Shown in pieces: positions 38,161-46,526 of a stretch of 46,526 bases of DNA (its first letter is position 1; every line of letters begins with the position of its first letter). Made by a program: the position numbers and the translations under genes. The DNA is from an uncultured Collinsella sp. (GTDB lineage Bacteria > Actinomycetota > Coriobacteriia > Coriobacteriales > Coriobacteriaceae): the NCBI GenBank assembly GCA_900752545.1, contig CAADVS010000032.1:1-46526 (forward strand). Reading direction: 5' to 3'. The notes under the pieces were generated by a model, which searched no databases, was not told where the DNA came from, and worked only from the letters and a program-made list of their open reading frames with translations.

Positions 38161-40941
38161 ATGGATGGTCCAAGCGTGAGTCTCGGCAGCAAACTATCCA
38201 ATGCAAAGGTGTCCTTTGCGATATTTAAGCGCGACATTAAGCGACTGCTTGTGAACCCCGTCGCCTTGGTGGTTACCCTTGGCGTGTGCGTTATTCCCTC
38301 GCTGTATGCCTGGTACAACATCGTGGCCAACTGGGATCCGTACGGAAACACCCAGGGTATCAAGATTGCCATCGCCAACAACGATCGGGGCACCCAAAAC
38401 GACTTGGTGGGCGAGCTCAACGCGGGCGACCAGGTTGTCGATCAGCTCAAGGAGAACGATCAGCTGGGCTGGACCTTCGTCGATTCGGCGTCCGATGCCA
38501 AGGAGGGCGTCGAGAGCGGTGAGTACTATGCGGCCATCGTAATCCCCAAGAACTTCTCGAATAACCTGGTTTCGATGCTCGACGGTAACTACCATCAGCC
38601 CAAGCTTACGTACTACGTCAATGAGAAGAAGAGCGCCATTGCGCCCAAGGTTACCGATACCGGTGCAAACACCATCGAGGAGCAGATCAACTCGGAATTT
38701 GTCTCTACGGTAGGCAAGACTGTTGCCGGTATCGCCAAGGATGCCGGTGTCGATTTAAAGGACAAGGCAACCCAGACTCAGGACTCGCTGGCAAGTTCGG
38801 TGTCCGAGGCGTCCGACACCTTGGGCGAGGTGCGCGATTCGATTGGCGATATGAATGCCGCCATCGATAAGACGAGTGGCGCTATCGCCTCGGCTGATGC
38901 GGCACTTGCCGGCTTGCAAGGCCAGGCACCGTCGCTGACGCAGGCGATCTCCCAGGGCAACGACCTGCTGAGCGAAGCTCGCACCACGGCGGGCAACTCC
39001 ATCACCTCGCTCTCCAAGGCGCTCTCGGAAGGCAGCCTTGCGCTCACCAAGACGTCGGCCTCTGCGAACGCTGCCATCGGCAAGCTGACGGGCGCGGTTA
39101 CATCTACGACCACCCGTATCGACAACTCGCTCGAGTCTCTTCAAGCGACGATCGACCACAATAAGGCCGTTATCGGGCACTTGGAGATTCTCGCCAATGA
39201 CACGTCGACAGGTTCCGAGGAAATTGACGCGCGCATTGTATCGACCATCGATTTGCTTCGAGAGCAGAATGAAAAGCTTCAGAGCATCAAGGACGGTCTG
39301 TCCGCGCAGTCGTGCGCCATGGCGAATGACGCAGCGGCTGTTTCGGGTGCCAGTGACGCTATCAATAACGCAATTCATACCGGTGCGACCAACCTTGGCC
39401 AAGCCCAGACGGACTTGGGCCAAAACGCGCTGCCGAAGGCCTCGAGCGCGCTCGACTCTTTTGCTGCCGTTTCGGGCGACCTGACCGGTATCGTCTCGGG
39501 TATGACACCTACACTTGCAAATGCGCGCGGCACGTTGGCGCAGCTTAGCGCTACGCTCGGCCAGGCCAAGACCACGCTGTCCCAGACCGATTCCTCGCTT
39601 GCCAAGGTCCAGGACAAGCTTGCAACCGCCGCCAATGACATCGCGGCGCTGCAGACCTCCGAGTCCATGGGCGAGCTGGCCGATCTGATGGGCGTCGATG
39701 TCAATGACGTGGCAGATTTCATGGCGTCTCCGGTTGAGTTGACGTCCAAGTCAATCTATCCGGTCAAGAGCTTTGGCTCGGGCATCGCTCCCTTCTACAC
39801 CAATCTGGCGCTTTGGGTGGGCGGCTATGTGCTCATCGCCATTTACAAGCTCGAGGTCGACCGTGAAGGTGTTGGCAGCTTTACGGCGCGCCAAGGCTAC
39901 TTTGGCCGCTGGTTGCTCATGGTGATCCTGGGCGCGTTGCAGGCCATCATCGTTACGGTAGGCGATCTGGTGATTGGCGTGCAGTGCGTCAGCCCGCTGC
40001 TGTTCGTGCTGGGCGGCATCGCCATTTCGTTCACCTACGTCAATATCATCTATGCGCTGTCTACCACGTTTAAGCATATCGGCAAGGCTATCGGCGTCAT
40101 TCTCGTCATCGTGCAGATCCCGGGTTCGTCGGGCATGTACCCCATCGAGATGATGCCCGGCTTCTTCCAGTGGCTGCACCCGCTGCTGCCCTTTACCTAC
40201 GGCATCAATCTGCTGCGCGAGACGGTCGGCGGCATGTATTCGTTCAACTACCTGTTTAACCTGTGCATTCTGGGCGTGTTCTTGATCGTGGCGCTCTTTA
40301 TCGGCCTGCAGCTGCGTCCGCTGCTGCTCAACCTTAACCTGCTCTTTGATAAACAGCTCTCCACGACCGGTATGATGATTTGCGAGTCCAACGACCTGCC
40401 GCGCCAGCGCTACTCGCTGCGCACGGCCATGCGCGTCATGCTCGATTCCGATTCGTACCGTCGCGAACTGCTCGATCATGCGGTCGCCTTTGAACATCGC
40501 TACCCGTACTACATCAAGGGCGGTTTTGCCGCCGTGGTGGGCGTTCAGGTCCTGCTCTTTGTCCTGTCGACGGTTCTCGATATCGACAATAACGGCAAGA
40601 TCATCCTGCTTGTCATTTGGATCATCTCGGTTATTGCCATCTGCGGCTGGCTTATCAATATCGAATATATCCGAGCGAGCCTCAATACCCAGATGCGCAT
40701 CTCGGCGCTTTCGGATGAGGACCTGCGTCGCGAGATGCGCGAACACACGGCCGCCATTCCTGCCGCCCGCCACATGTTTGGCCTCAACGCCAGCGAGCGT
40801 GGTGCCAAGGGCGGCGATCAGTCCACGGGCCGCTTGCCGCATATCGGCTCGCACCATAAATCTCAGGGCAGCGACAGCACAGCCACAAATGATGGAGATA
40901 CCACCGCGCTTGGCAAGCACTCCAAAGGAGGTGAGGCATAA
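38161..40941 (+). CDS. YhgE/Pip family membrane protein, first paralogue
   Basis: YhgE/Pip proteins (related to phage-infection protein and to EsaA/YueB of type VII secretion) have one N-terminal membrane segment, a long extracellular helical domain, and several C-terminal segments. The 926-residue protein shows FKRDIKRLLVNPVALVVTLG, YAWYNIVANWDPYGNT, then about 480 residues rich in Ala, Ser, Thr and Asp with heptad-like helices, a C-terminal ABC2-type membrane block from about 536 to 735, and two further segments near 785-840 followed by a charged tail. The start is uncertain (ATG 38125, ATG 38161 or GTG 38176, the last with AGGATGG upstream). Role: probable cell-envelope or export protein. 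Confidence 0.86.
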   Translation: MDGPSVSLGSKLSNAKVSFAIFKRDIKRLLVNPVALVVTLGVCVIPSLYAWYNIVANWDPYGNTQGIKIAIANNDRGTQNDLVGELNAGDQVVDQLKENDQLGWTFVDSASDAKEGVESGEYYAAIVIPKNFSNNLVSMLDGNYHQPKLTYYVNEKKSAIAPKVTDTGANTIEEQINSEFVSTVGKTVAGIAKDAGVDLKDKATQTQDSLASSVSEASDTLGEVRDSIGDMNAAIDKTSGAIASADAALAGLQGQAPSLTQAISQGNDLLSEARTTAGNSITSLSKALSEGSLALTKTSASANAAIGKLTGAVTSTTTRIDNSLESLQATIDHNKAVIGHLEILANDTSTGSEEIDARIVSTIDLLREQNEKLQSIKDGLSAQSCAMANDAAAVSGASDAINNAIHTGATNLGQAQTDLGQNALPKASSALDSFAAVSGDLTGIVSGMTPTLANARGTLAQLSATLGQAKTTLSQTDSSLAKVQDKLATAANDIAALQTSESMGELADLMGVDVNDVADFMASPVELTSKSIYPVKSFGSGIAPFYTNLALWVGGYVLIAIYKLEVDREGVGSFTARQGYFGRWLLMVILGALQAIIVTVGDLVIGVQCVSPLLFVLGGIAISFTYVNIIYALSTTFKHIGKAIGVILVIVQIPGSSGMYPIEMMPGFFQWLHPLLPFTYGINLLRETVGGMYSFNYLFNLCILGVFLIVALFIGLQLRPLLLNLNLLFDKQLSTTGMMICESNDLPRQRYSLRTAMRVMLDSDSYRRELLDHAVAFEHRYPYYIKGGFAAVVGVQVLLFVLSTVLDIDNNGKIILLVIWIISVIAICGWLINIEYIRASLNTQMRISALSDEDLRREMREHTAAIPAARHMFGLNASERGAKGGDQSTGRLPHIGSHHKSQGSDSTATNDGDTTALGKHSKGGEA

Positions 40942-43131
40942 ATGAAGAACATCCTGCATCTGTTTAAGCGCGATGTCCAAAACGTGTCTCGCTCCGTGAT
41001 CGGCTTGGTTGTCGTGATGGGCCTCATTATCGTACCGTGTCTGTACGCGTGGTTTAACATCGCCGGCAGCTGGGATCCGTACGGCAACACCGGCAATCTT
41101 AAGATCGCCGTGGTCAACACCGATGAGGGTTACGAGAGCGATTTGATCCCCGTCGAGGTTAACGTGGGCGAAAACGTGACCGCCACCCTACGCGGCAACG
41201 AGAGCTTCGATTGGGTTGTGCTCAACAATCGCGAAAAGGCTATCGAGGGCGTTAAGTCGGGCGCGTACTATGCTGCCGTCGTTATCCCCAAAACGTTTAG
41301 CGCTGACATGATGACGCTTTTCTCGACCGACGTGAAGCATGCCGATATCGAGTTCTACGAGAATCAGAAGGCCAACGCCATTGCGCAGATCGTGACCGAG
41401 AAGGGTTCGAGCGCCGTCCAGAGCCAGGTTAACAAAACTTTTACCGAGACCATTACGACGATCGGTCTTAAGACGGTGTCCAGCCTGCTCGATTACATGA
41501 GCACCGACCAGGTGGGTAACTTTATCGCCAACCTGTCCTCGACGCTCGGCGATTCGATTGAGGACCTGCGAGACGTTCGGGCAAATGCTTCGTCGCTGGC
41601 GGGCATTTTGAGCTCCACGTCCGATTCGCTGACGTCGGCGAGCGGCATGCTCAAGCAGACGGGCACGGTCGATGAGTCAACGAAGCAGCTGATGGAGCAT
41701 GTCAAGAGCGGTATTAGCGATTCCAAGGAAGCGCTGAAGGACGCCAACGACGCCATCAATGCCGCGATTGACGGAAGCGCGGGCTCGTTTGACAACGTGT
41801 CCGCCGAGCTTGCGAAGGCATTTGATGCCGCGAATCAACATGTCGACCTTACAGTGTCCCAGCTCAACGATGCCGCGGCGGCGCTCAACACGCGTGCCGA
41901 CGATATCGACGCCACGGCCGACCAGCTCCGCAGCTTTGCCGATCAGGTGACTGACGAAAAACTCCAGGACAGCCTCAAGTCTGTGGCAACATCGCTGAGC
42001 AGGATTGCTGTGGAGTATCGCAACAACGCCAAGGACTTGACGGCCACCGCGAAGTCTCTCTCTGACAGCATGGCAGAGGTTAATAAGTCGCGTGCCGAGG
42101 TCGATCAGGCAATCGCGGATGCCAAGGCTGGTATCTCGGGCGCCAAGACTGACTACGACTCTACGTTTTCGGCCAAGGCAAAGGAGCTCAAGAAGACCAT
42201 CTCGGGCGTTTTGGATTCGCTGAACGGTATTTCGAACGATCTGGATAGTGCTGTTGCTGGCCTGACCGACGCATCTGGTTCGCTGGCAAAGGGCCTCTCC
42301 AAGGCTGCAAAGCTGGTCAACAAGGCTTCTGATCAGCTGGGCGAGGCGTCGGACAAGATCAGTGCGTTTAAGGACGAGCTCGACGGCGCCTTGATGTCGG
42401 ATGACCTCGCTACGATCAAGACGATGATCGGCAATGATCCCGAGGGTCTGGCCGTGTCGCTTTCCGGCCCCGTCGCGCTCGATCGCAAGCCGGTCTATCC
42501 GATCCGCAACTACGGTTCGGCCATGGCACCGTTCTACACGATTCTGTCGCTCTGGGTGGGCTCGATTGTGCTGGCAGCCATGATGAAGGTCTCGGTTGAC
42601 GATGAGCTTATCAACGAGCTCATCCCCGTGCGCCTGCACGAGATCTACCTGGGCCGCTACCTGTTCTTTGGCGGTCTGGCCCTGCTGCAGGCAACGCTCG
42701 TGTGTGCGGGCGACATCCTGTTCTTTGGCATCCAGTGCGACGACCCGCTGCAGTTTGTGCTGGCGGGCTGGGTCGCGAGTCTCGTGTTCTCCAATATCGT
42801 CTACACGCTTACGGTTTCGTTTGGCGATATCGGCAAGGCGCTCGCCGTCGTGCTGCTGGTCATGCAGGTCGGCGGTTCGGGCGGCACGTTCCCCATCGAG
42901 ATGACCGGCCCTGTGTTCCAGGCGATCTATCCGTTCCTGCCGTTTACCCATGGCATTAACGCCATGCATGCCGCCATGGCTGGCGCCTACCATATGGAGT
43001 ACTGGGTTGAGCTGGGCATTCTGGCGAGCTATCTGATTCCGTCGCTGGCACTGGGCGTCGTCTTCCGCCGCCCGGTCATCAAAGCCAACGACTGGATCAT
43101 CGAAAAACTGGAGTCAACCAAATTGATTTAG
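40942..43131 (+). CDS. YhgE/Pip family membrane protein, second paralogue
   Basis: Tandem paralogue of the preceding gene. The 729-residue protein has the same N-terminal LFKRDVQNVSRSVIGLVVVM and YAWFNIAGSWDPYGNT, an extracellular coiled-coil-like region, and the C-terminal membrane block (NYGSAMAPFYTILSLWVG onward), but it lacks the last two membrane segments of the first paralogue. AAAGGAGGTGA, a nearly perfect anti-Shine-Dalgarno match, lies just before the start, so strong translation is expected. The intergenic gap is zero. The two may form a heteromer. Confidence 0.9.
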   Translation: MKNILHLFKRDVQNVSRSVIGLVVVMGLIIVPCLYAWFNIAGSWDPYGNTGNLKIAVVNTDEGYESDLIPVEVNVGENVTATLRGNESFDWVVLNNREKAIEGVKSGAYYAAVVIPKTFSADMMTLFSTDVKHADIEFYENQKANAIAQIVTEKGSSAVQSQVNKTFTETITTIGLKTVSSLLDYMSTDQVGNFIANLSSTLGDSIEDLRDVRANASSLAGILSSTSDSLTSASGMLKQTGTVDESTKQLMEHVKSGISDSKEALKDANDAINAAIDGSAGSFDNVSAELAKAFDAANQHVDLTVSQLNDAAAALNTRADDIDATADQLRSFADQVTDEKLQDSLKSVATSLSRIAVEYRNNAKDLTATAKSLSDSMAEVNKSRAEVDQAIADAKAGISGAKTDYDSTFSAKAKELKKTISGVLDSLNGISNDLDSAVAGLTDASGSLAKGLSKAAKLVNKASDQLGEASDKISAFKDELDGALMSDDLATIKTMIGNDPEGLAVSLSGPVALDRKPVYPIRNYGSAMAPFYTILSLWVGSIVLAAMMKVSVDDELINELIPVRLHEIYLGRYLFFGGLALLQATLVCAGDILFFGIQCDDPLQFVLAGWVASLVFSNIVYTLTVSFGDIGKALAVVLLVMQVGGSGGTFPIEMTGPVFQAIYPFLPFTHGINAMHAAMAGAYHMEYWVELGILASYLIPSLALGVVFRRPVIKANDWIIEKLESTKLI

Positions 43132-43224
43132 TTCAGCAACGTAAACGCCGTCGGAACATCGAGATCTTCCAACCCGATGCTTTAGCGTAGTGAATTGCAC
43201 GGGCTGCTTGGTTGTTGCTACAGT

Positions 43225-43265
43225 AGCGGGGCGTGCCGGGGGTCCGGTGCGCCCTGCTTTTATTT
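43225..43265 (+). terminator. Terminator after the YhgE/Pip pair
   Basis: AGCGGGGCG...CCGG and CCGG...GCCCTGCT pair with a two-base internal mismatch, then TTTTATTT. The gap 43132-43332 otherwise shows no gene. Confidence 0.6.
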
Positions 43266-43332
43266 GACCATGAGGCGGCACGCAGCCATGCGCGTGCGGA
43301 CACCACGCCCAGATTGAGCGCGAGGATGCCCT

Positions 43333-44316
43333 ATGGCCCAGCATGCCACTGACAATATCGAAATGATGCCCGATAGCCCTGTTGCTCGCGAGGACCTGGG
43401 CGCGGGCGGCACCTCCCGCGGCGCCGGCGCTCGCTCGCCGCTGTTCTGGAAAGTCCTGCTGCTTTCGGTGGCAGTCGTCTGGGGCTACTCCTTTACGACC
43501 ATGAAGGACGCGCTCGACACCATTCCGGTGTTCGAACTGCTCTACGTGCGCTTTCTGCCTGCGGCGTTGGTCATGTTTTTCATCTTCCACAAGCGCATCA
43601 TCGCGCACCTCAACGCCCGCAACCTGATCGTCGGACTTGGCATGGGCACACTTATGTGGGCCGCCTACGCCCTGCAGACGGTCGGTCTGGCTCAGACCAC
43701 GGCGGGCAAGAACGCGTTTTTGACGGGTACGTACTGCATCCTCGTGCCCTTTGCGAGCTATTTCCTGAGCGGCGAAAAGCTCACGCGTTACAACTTGGGT
43801 GCCGCATTGCTCTGTCTGGCGGGCATTGGCCTGGTGGCGCTCGATAGCGTCGAGTTCAACATCGGTGATGCCATTACGCTGGGCGGCGCGGTCTTCTTTG
43901 CCATCCAGATGTCGGTGACCGCCAAGTACGGCCGCAAGATGGACATCAACGTCATCACGTTTTGGATGTTTGTGGGCAATGGTGTCTTGAGCCTTATCTC
44001 GTCGCTGCTATTCGAGACCCAAGCGCCGCTGTCCGTTTGGACGCCGAGCTTTATCAGTGTGATGGCGTTTCTCTCGGTGGGCTGCACATGTGTGGCTCTG
44101 CTCATCCAAAACGTCGGCCTGGCGCATGTCCCGGCCTCGACGGGCTCGCTGCTCCTTTCGATGGAGTCGCCTTCGGGTGTGCTGTTCTCGGTGCTGCTGA
44201 CGGGGGAGGCGCTCACCTCGCGCCTGCTCGCCGGCTTCGCGCTCATCTTTCTTTCGATTATCTTGAGCGAGACGCATTTCGATTTTTTGCGTCGAAAACC
44301 GCGCCCGCAATTGTAA
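43333..44316 (+). CDS. EamA/DMT superfamily transporter
   Basis: A 327-residue integral membrane protein with ten predicted segments arranged as two EamA repeats, preceded by a cytosolic N-terminus of about 40 residues. The first repeat starts with LLLSVAVVWGYSFTTMKDAL and has FVELLYVRFLPAALVMF-type sequence; the second has GGAVFFAIQMSVTAKYGRKM. The substrate is unknown; the family covers metabolite efflux and amino acid export. GAGGATG lies before ATG 43333. A terminator follows the stop. Confidence 0.88.
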   Translation: MAQHATDNIEMMPDSPVAREDLGAGGTSRGAGARSPLFWKVLLLSVAVVWGYSFTTMKDALDTIPVFELLYVRFLPAALVMFFIFHKRIIAHLNARNLIVGLGMGTLMWAAYALQTVGLAQTTAGKNAFLTGTYCILVPFASYFLSGEKLTRYNLGAALLCLAGIGLVALDSVEFNIGDAITLGGAVFFAIQMSVTAKYGRKMDINVITFWMFVGNGVLSLISSLLFETQAPLSVWTPSFISVMAFLSVGCTCVALLIQNVGLAHVPASTGSLLLSMESPSGVLFSVLLTGEALTSRLLAGFALIFLSIILSETHFDFLRRKPRPQL

Positions 44317-44328
44317 ACAATTTGTTGC

Positions 44329-44353
44329 GCCGCCTCCCGGGGCGGCATTTTTT
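44329..44353 (+). terminator. Terminator of the EamA transporter gene
   Basis: GCCGCC (44329-44334) and GGCGGC (44341-44346) with a 6-base loop, followed by ATTTTTTAT. Confidence 0.85.
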
Positions 44354-44431
44354 ATGCGTCGCCCTTAAAGTAGTACCTTGCACTTTACGCTATCAAAGTG
44401 CTTGCTGCAAAAACGTTACTGGAGGGCATCT

Positions 44432-45727
44432 ATGGCACCAGCACTGTCCGATCTTCAACCGCAACCAGCGCCCAAGGCCACCGCGGCGGCGCAAGCCGCC
44501 ATTGGCGACAGTCTGGTCAAAGAGGCTCAAACTTTTGCCGATGAGCTTGCCGCATGGCGTCACGATCTGCATCGGACGCCCGAACTTGGTAACGACCTCC
44601 CGCAGACCTCTGCGTATATCCAAGCGCGCCTGGCCGAGATGGACATCCCGTTTGCCACGCTCGTCGATGGTTCCTGTGTTGTGGGCCTTGTCGGTGCCGG
44701 TGCCACCGCGGCCCAGGGCAATGGCGTCTGCACGGACGAACAGGCCGGTACGGTCGTTATGCTTCGTGGCGACATGGACGCCCTGCCCGTTGCCGAGGAA
44801 TCCGGCGAGCCCTTTGCATCCACCAACGGCTGCATGCACGCTTGCGGTCACGATATGCACGCGACGGCGCTGCTTGGTGCGGCTCGTATGCTCAAAGCGC
44901 GCGAGGCAGAGCTTGTTGATGCCAACGCTACGGTTAAGTTGCTGTTCCAGCCGGGCGAGGAGACCTTTGAGGGAGCACGCGCTGCCATCGCCGACGGTTT
45001 GCTCGAGAACCCGCGCCCTCAGGCGGCCTTTGCCATGCATGTCAACAGCCAGTCGCCGCTTGGTCTGGTGCTCTACGGCAGCCCGGCGCTTTCGGGCGTG
45101 TACGGTTTTCGCATCACGCTTCAGGGCAAGGGCGGCCATGGCTCGAGCCCCGAGATCTGCATCGACCCCATCGCGGCCGGCGTCCATGTGCACCTGGCGC
45201 TCCAGGAGCTTATCGCCCGCGAGGTGCCGGCGGCCAAGGAAGTCGCACTTACCGTTGGTAAGTTTGCTGGCGGCTTGGCGGCCAACGTCATCCCCGACAC
45301 CTGCGTGCTCGAGGGAACGCTGCGCGGCTTCGATGTTGAGCTCATGGAGCACCTCAAGACCCGCATCGCGGAGGTCGTTAACGGCGTTGCCACAACATAT
45401 CGTACGCCGGCGACCATCGAGACGCTTTCGGATGTTCCGCCGCTTGTACTCGACAGCGATATGACTCAGGCGTCGCTTGGCTACGTGGGCGCAGTGCTGC
45501 CCAAGTCGGCTTTCTTGCCGCTTTTCCATGCCATGGCGAGTGAGGACTTCGCGCTTATCTCGAGCGAGATTCCGAGTGCGTACTTTACCGTGGGCGCGGC
45601 CGTAACCGACACGGACGAACACTTTGCCCAGCACCATCCCAAGGCACGTTTTAACGATGCCGAGCTGCCGCTCGGTGCTGCGGCTTATACCGCCGTCTCT
45701 TTGGGCTATATCGCCGACCACCGGTAG
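44432..45727 (+). CDS. M20 family metallopeptidase / amidohydrolase
   Basis: M20-type amidohydrolases remove acyl or amino groups from small substrates such as N-acyl amino acids and indole-acyl conjugates. The 431-residue protein has WRHDLHRTPELG, the metal-site segments MLRGDMDALPV and HACGHDMHATALLG, FQPGEE (catalytic Glu), the dimer-domain GGHGSSP and C-terminal MASEDFALI. The first 35 residues are Ala/Gln/Pro-rich and probably flexible. GGAGGG is 5 bases before ATG 44432. Substrate cannot be read from sequence. Confidence 0.9.
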   Translation: MAPALSDLQPQPAPKATAAAQAAIGDSLVKEAQTFADELAAWRHDLHRTPELGNDLPQTSAYIQARLAEMDIPFATLVDGSCVVGLVGAGATAAQGNGVCTDEQAGTVVMLRGDMDALPVAEESGEPFASTNGCMHACGHDMHATALLGAARMLKAREAELVDANATVKLLFQPGEETFEGARAAIADGLLENPRPQAAFAMHVNSQSPLGLVLYGSPALSGVYGFRITLQGKGGHGSSPEICIDPIAAGVHVHLALQELIAREVPAAKEVALTVGKFAGGLAANVIPDTCVLEGTLRGFDVELMEHLKTRIAEVVNGVATTYRTPATIETLSDVPPLVLDSDMTQASLGYVGAVLPKSAFLPLFHAMASEDFALISSEIPSAYFTVGAAVTDTDEHFAQHHPKARFNDAELPLGAAAYTAVSLGYIADHR

Positions 45728-45753
45728 CATCCAACCTTGCCTTTCAAGCCTGC

Positions 45754-45787
45754 GGGCATGGCCGTAAGGCCTATGCCCTTGTCTTTC
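45754..45787 (+). terminator. Terminator of the M20 gene
   Basis: GGGCATGGCC (45754-45763) pairs with GGCC-ATGCCC with one bulged T, then TTGTCTTT. Confidence 0.75.
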
Positions 45788-45848
45788 AAGGCAATCTTGG
45801 GCACTACCGGCGCCCGGCGCAGGCTATTCGTTTTTTAAAAGGAGCGGT

Positions 45849-46298
45849 ATGTCCCAGCAACGCAAATTCTTCCCCGGCTGGCTCGTGGTGACCTCCGGCT
45901 TTGTGATCATGGCCACGTGCTACACGATTTTCGTCAACTGCATGAGCCTGTTCCAGCCGCTGATCGTCAGCGACCTGGGCATTTCCCTTGCGCAGTACAA
46001 CATCTCCAACGCTATCTCCACCGTGGTGAGCGTCGTGGGTTCGCTCGTTATCGGCCATGTTGCCGATAAGGTGAGTGGCCGCGTATTGGGCTCGCTCACC
46101 GTTATCGCCACCTCGGCGGTGCTCGCGGGCATGAGCTTTGTGGGTGAGCTTTGGCAGGTCTATGTGCTCTTTGCCGTCTCGGGCTCCTTTGCGAGCGCCT
46201 GGATCGTGTGCCTGGTGTGTTCTGTTGTCATGCTCGTATTCCTGCTGGCCTCGGAGCCCATCGCCGCCAAGCTGCGCGCAAGCGTGGCGGGGGAGTAG
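45849..46298 (+). CDS. Internally deleted MFS transporter
   Basis: The 149-residue product joins the N-terminal part of a major facilitator (about residues 1-110: FFPGWLVVTSGFVIMATCYT, SLFQPLIVSDLGISLAQYN, GHVADKVSGRVLG, YVLFAV) to a typical last membrane segment (SGSFASAWIVCLVCSVVMLV) and a basic tail. A normal MFS protein of this oxalate/formate-antiporter-like type is about 400 residues, so about 250 residues are missing and the frame is kept. The join lies near residue 113 (about 46185). GGAG upstream of ATG 45849 is normal. Transport by such a short form is unlikely, unless it oligomerises. Confidence 0.7.
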   Translation: MSQQRKFFPGWLVVTSGFVIMATCYTIFVNCMSLFQPLIVSDLGISLAQYNISNAISTVVSVVGSLVIGHVADKVSGRVLGSLTVIATSAVLAGMSFVGELWQVYVLFAVSGSFASAWIVCLVCSVVMLVFLLASEPIAAKLRASVAGE

Positions 46299-46333
46299 GC
46301 GTCCGTCGCTCTTTTCTGTTCGCCCCGTTCTGT

Positions 46334-46397
46334 CCGTGGCCGCCTTGGAAGCCGAATGGATGCTCGTGCCATCATTCGGTTTCCAAGGCGGCCACGG
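46334..46397. repeat. Long palindrome 1 of a cluster of three
   Basis: CCGTGGCCGCCTTGGAAGCC (46334-46353) and its complement ending at 46397 form a stem of about 25 bp with one mismatch and a 12-14 base loop. Confidence 0.8.
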
Positions 46398-46408
46398 GCC
46401 TACGAAAT

Positions 46409-46470
46409 GATCCGTTTTCCTCCGTCCCCAACAGATCACGTGATCCGAAGGGGACGGAGGAAAGCGGATC
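46409..46470. repeat. Long palindrome 2 with an inner palindrome
   Basis: Arms of 21 bases, starting GATCCGTTTTCCTCCGTCCC at 46409 and ending GGATC at 46470, match at 20 of 21 positions. The loop contains the perfect 12-base palindrome GATCACGTGATC (46434-46445). A half copy occurs at 37963. Confidence 0.82.
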
Positions 46471-46488
46471 GCAAACAGCGGCGGTGCG

Positions 46489-46526
46489 TCAGGCCGAACG
46501 AGTCCCCATACCCTCGTTCGGCCTGA
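46489..46526. repeat. Long palindrome 3 at the window edge
   Basis: TCAGGCCGAACGAG (46489-46502) and CTCGTTCGGCCTGA (46513-46526) form a perfect 14-bp stem with a 10-base loop. The window ends with the last paired base, so the stem may continue outside. Confidence 0.8.

Noticed and set aside
44393..45730. A 445-residue open frame on the minus strand
   Set aside because: Antisense shadow of the M20 amidohydrolase, which has all family motifs.

Overview
The window is a chromosomal segment of a GC-rich, monoderm Actinobacterium. The gene set and codon style (Tad pilus locus without a secretin, tandem YhgE/Pip proteins, VanRS-like and PhoBR-like two-component pairs) point to class Coriobacteriia, most likely Collinsella. 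This taxonomic call is inference, not a database result. Almost everything is on the + strand; the clear exceptions are dacA and a 57-residue membrane protein.

Layout. 1-0.3 kb: 3' end of rsgA and its terminator. 0.3-10.1 kb: one tightly packed Flp/Tad pilus operon (CpaB, TadZ, TadA, TadB, TadC, Flp pilin, several TadE/TadG-like pseudopilins, and a DUF192 protein at the end), mostly with 1-4 base or longer overlaps. 10.1-10.7 kb: a toxin-antitoxin-like pair whose first gene appears frameshifted at an A7 run. 10.8-11.2 kb: tRNA-Phe, then an array of four 62-bp palindromic units. 11.4-16.9 kb: a GH5-like protein lacking key catalytic residues, then rsmI, metG, rsmA and a TatD nuclease. 16.9-21.8 kb: tRNA-Leu, an SPFH protein, rlmH, proC, a small membrane protein, serS and an unknown gene behind a LexA-like palindrome. 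21.9-26.1 kb: three identical tRNA-Arg(ACG) genes, a large TPR-like protein and tRNA-Ser(GCT). 26.1-29.6 kb: dacA divergent from a VanRS-like pair. 29.7-32.8 kb: a lone pstB followed by a PhoBR-like pair. 33-35.1 kb: a CpsC/CpsD/CpsB tyrosine-phosphorylation module with no glycosyltransferases in view. 35.1-46.3 kb: a GNAT acetyltransferase, htpG, two tandem YhgE/Pip membrane proteins, an EamA transporter, an M20 amidohydrolase and an internally deleted MFS transporter. The last 200 bp hold three consecutive long palindromes.

The most unusual signal is a family of about 135-bp elements placed just downstream of tRNA-Leu, each of the three tRNA-Arg genes, and tRNA-Ser. Each element starts with a reverse-complement copy of its own tRNA's T-arm, carries a shared core of several hairpins (with compensatory changes between loci), and ends in a direct copy of that tRNA's 3' tail including CCA, followed by a second copy of that tRNA's own terminator. 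The ends are specific to each locus but the core is shared. The closest precedent I know is the tyrT spacer repeats of E. coli, which also carry copies of a tRNA 3' end. The core sequence, the T-arm-derived closing stem and the multi-tRNA distribution seen here are not something I recognise as described.
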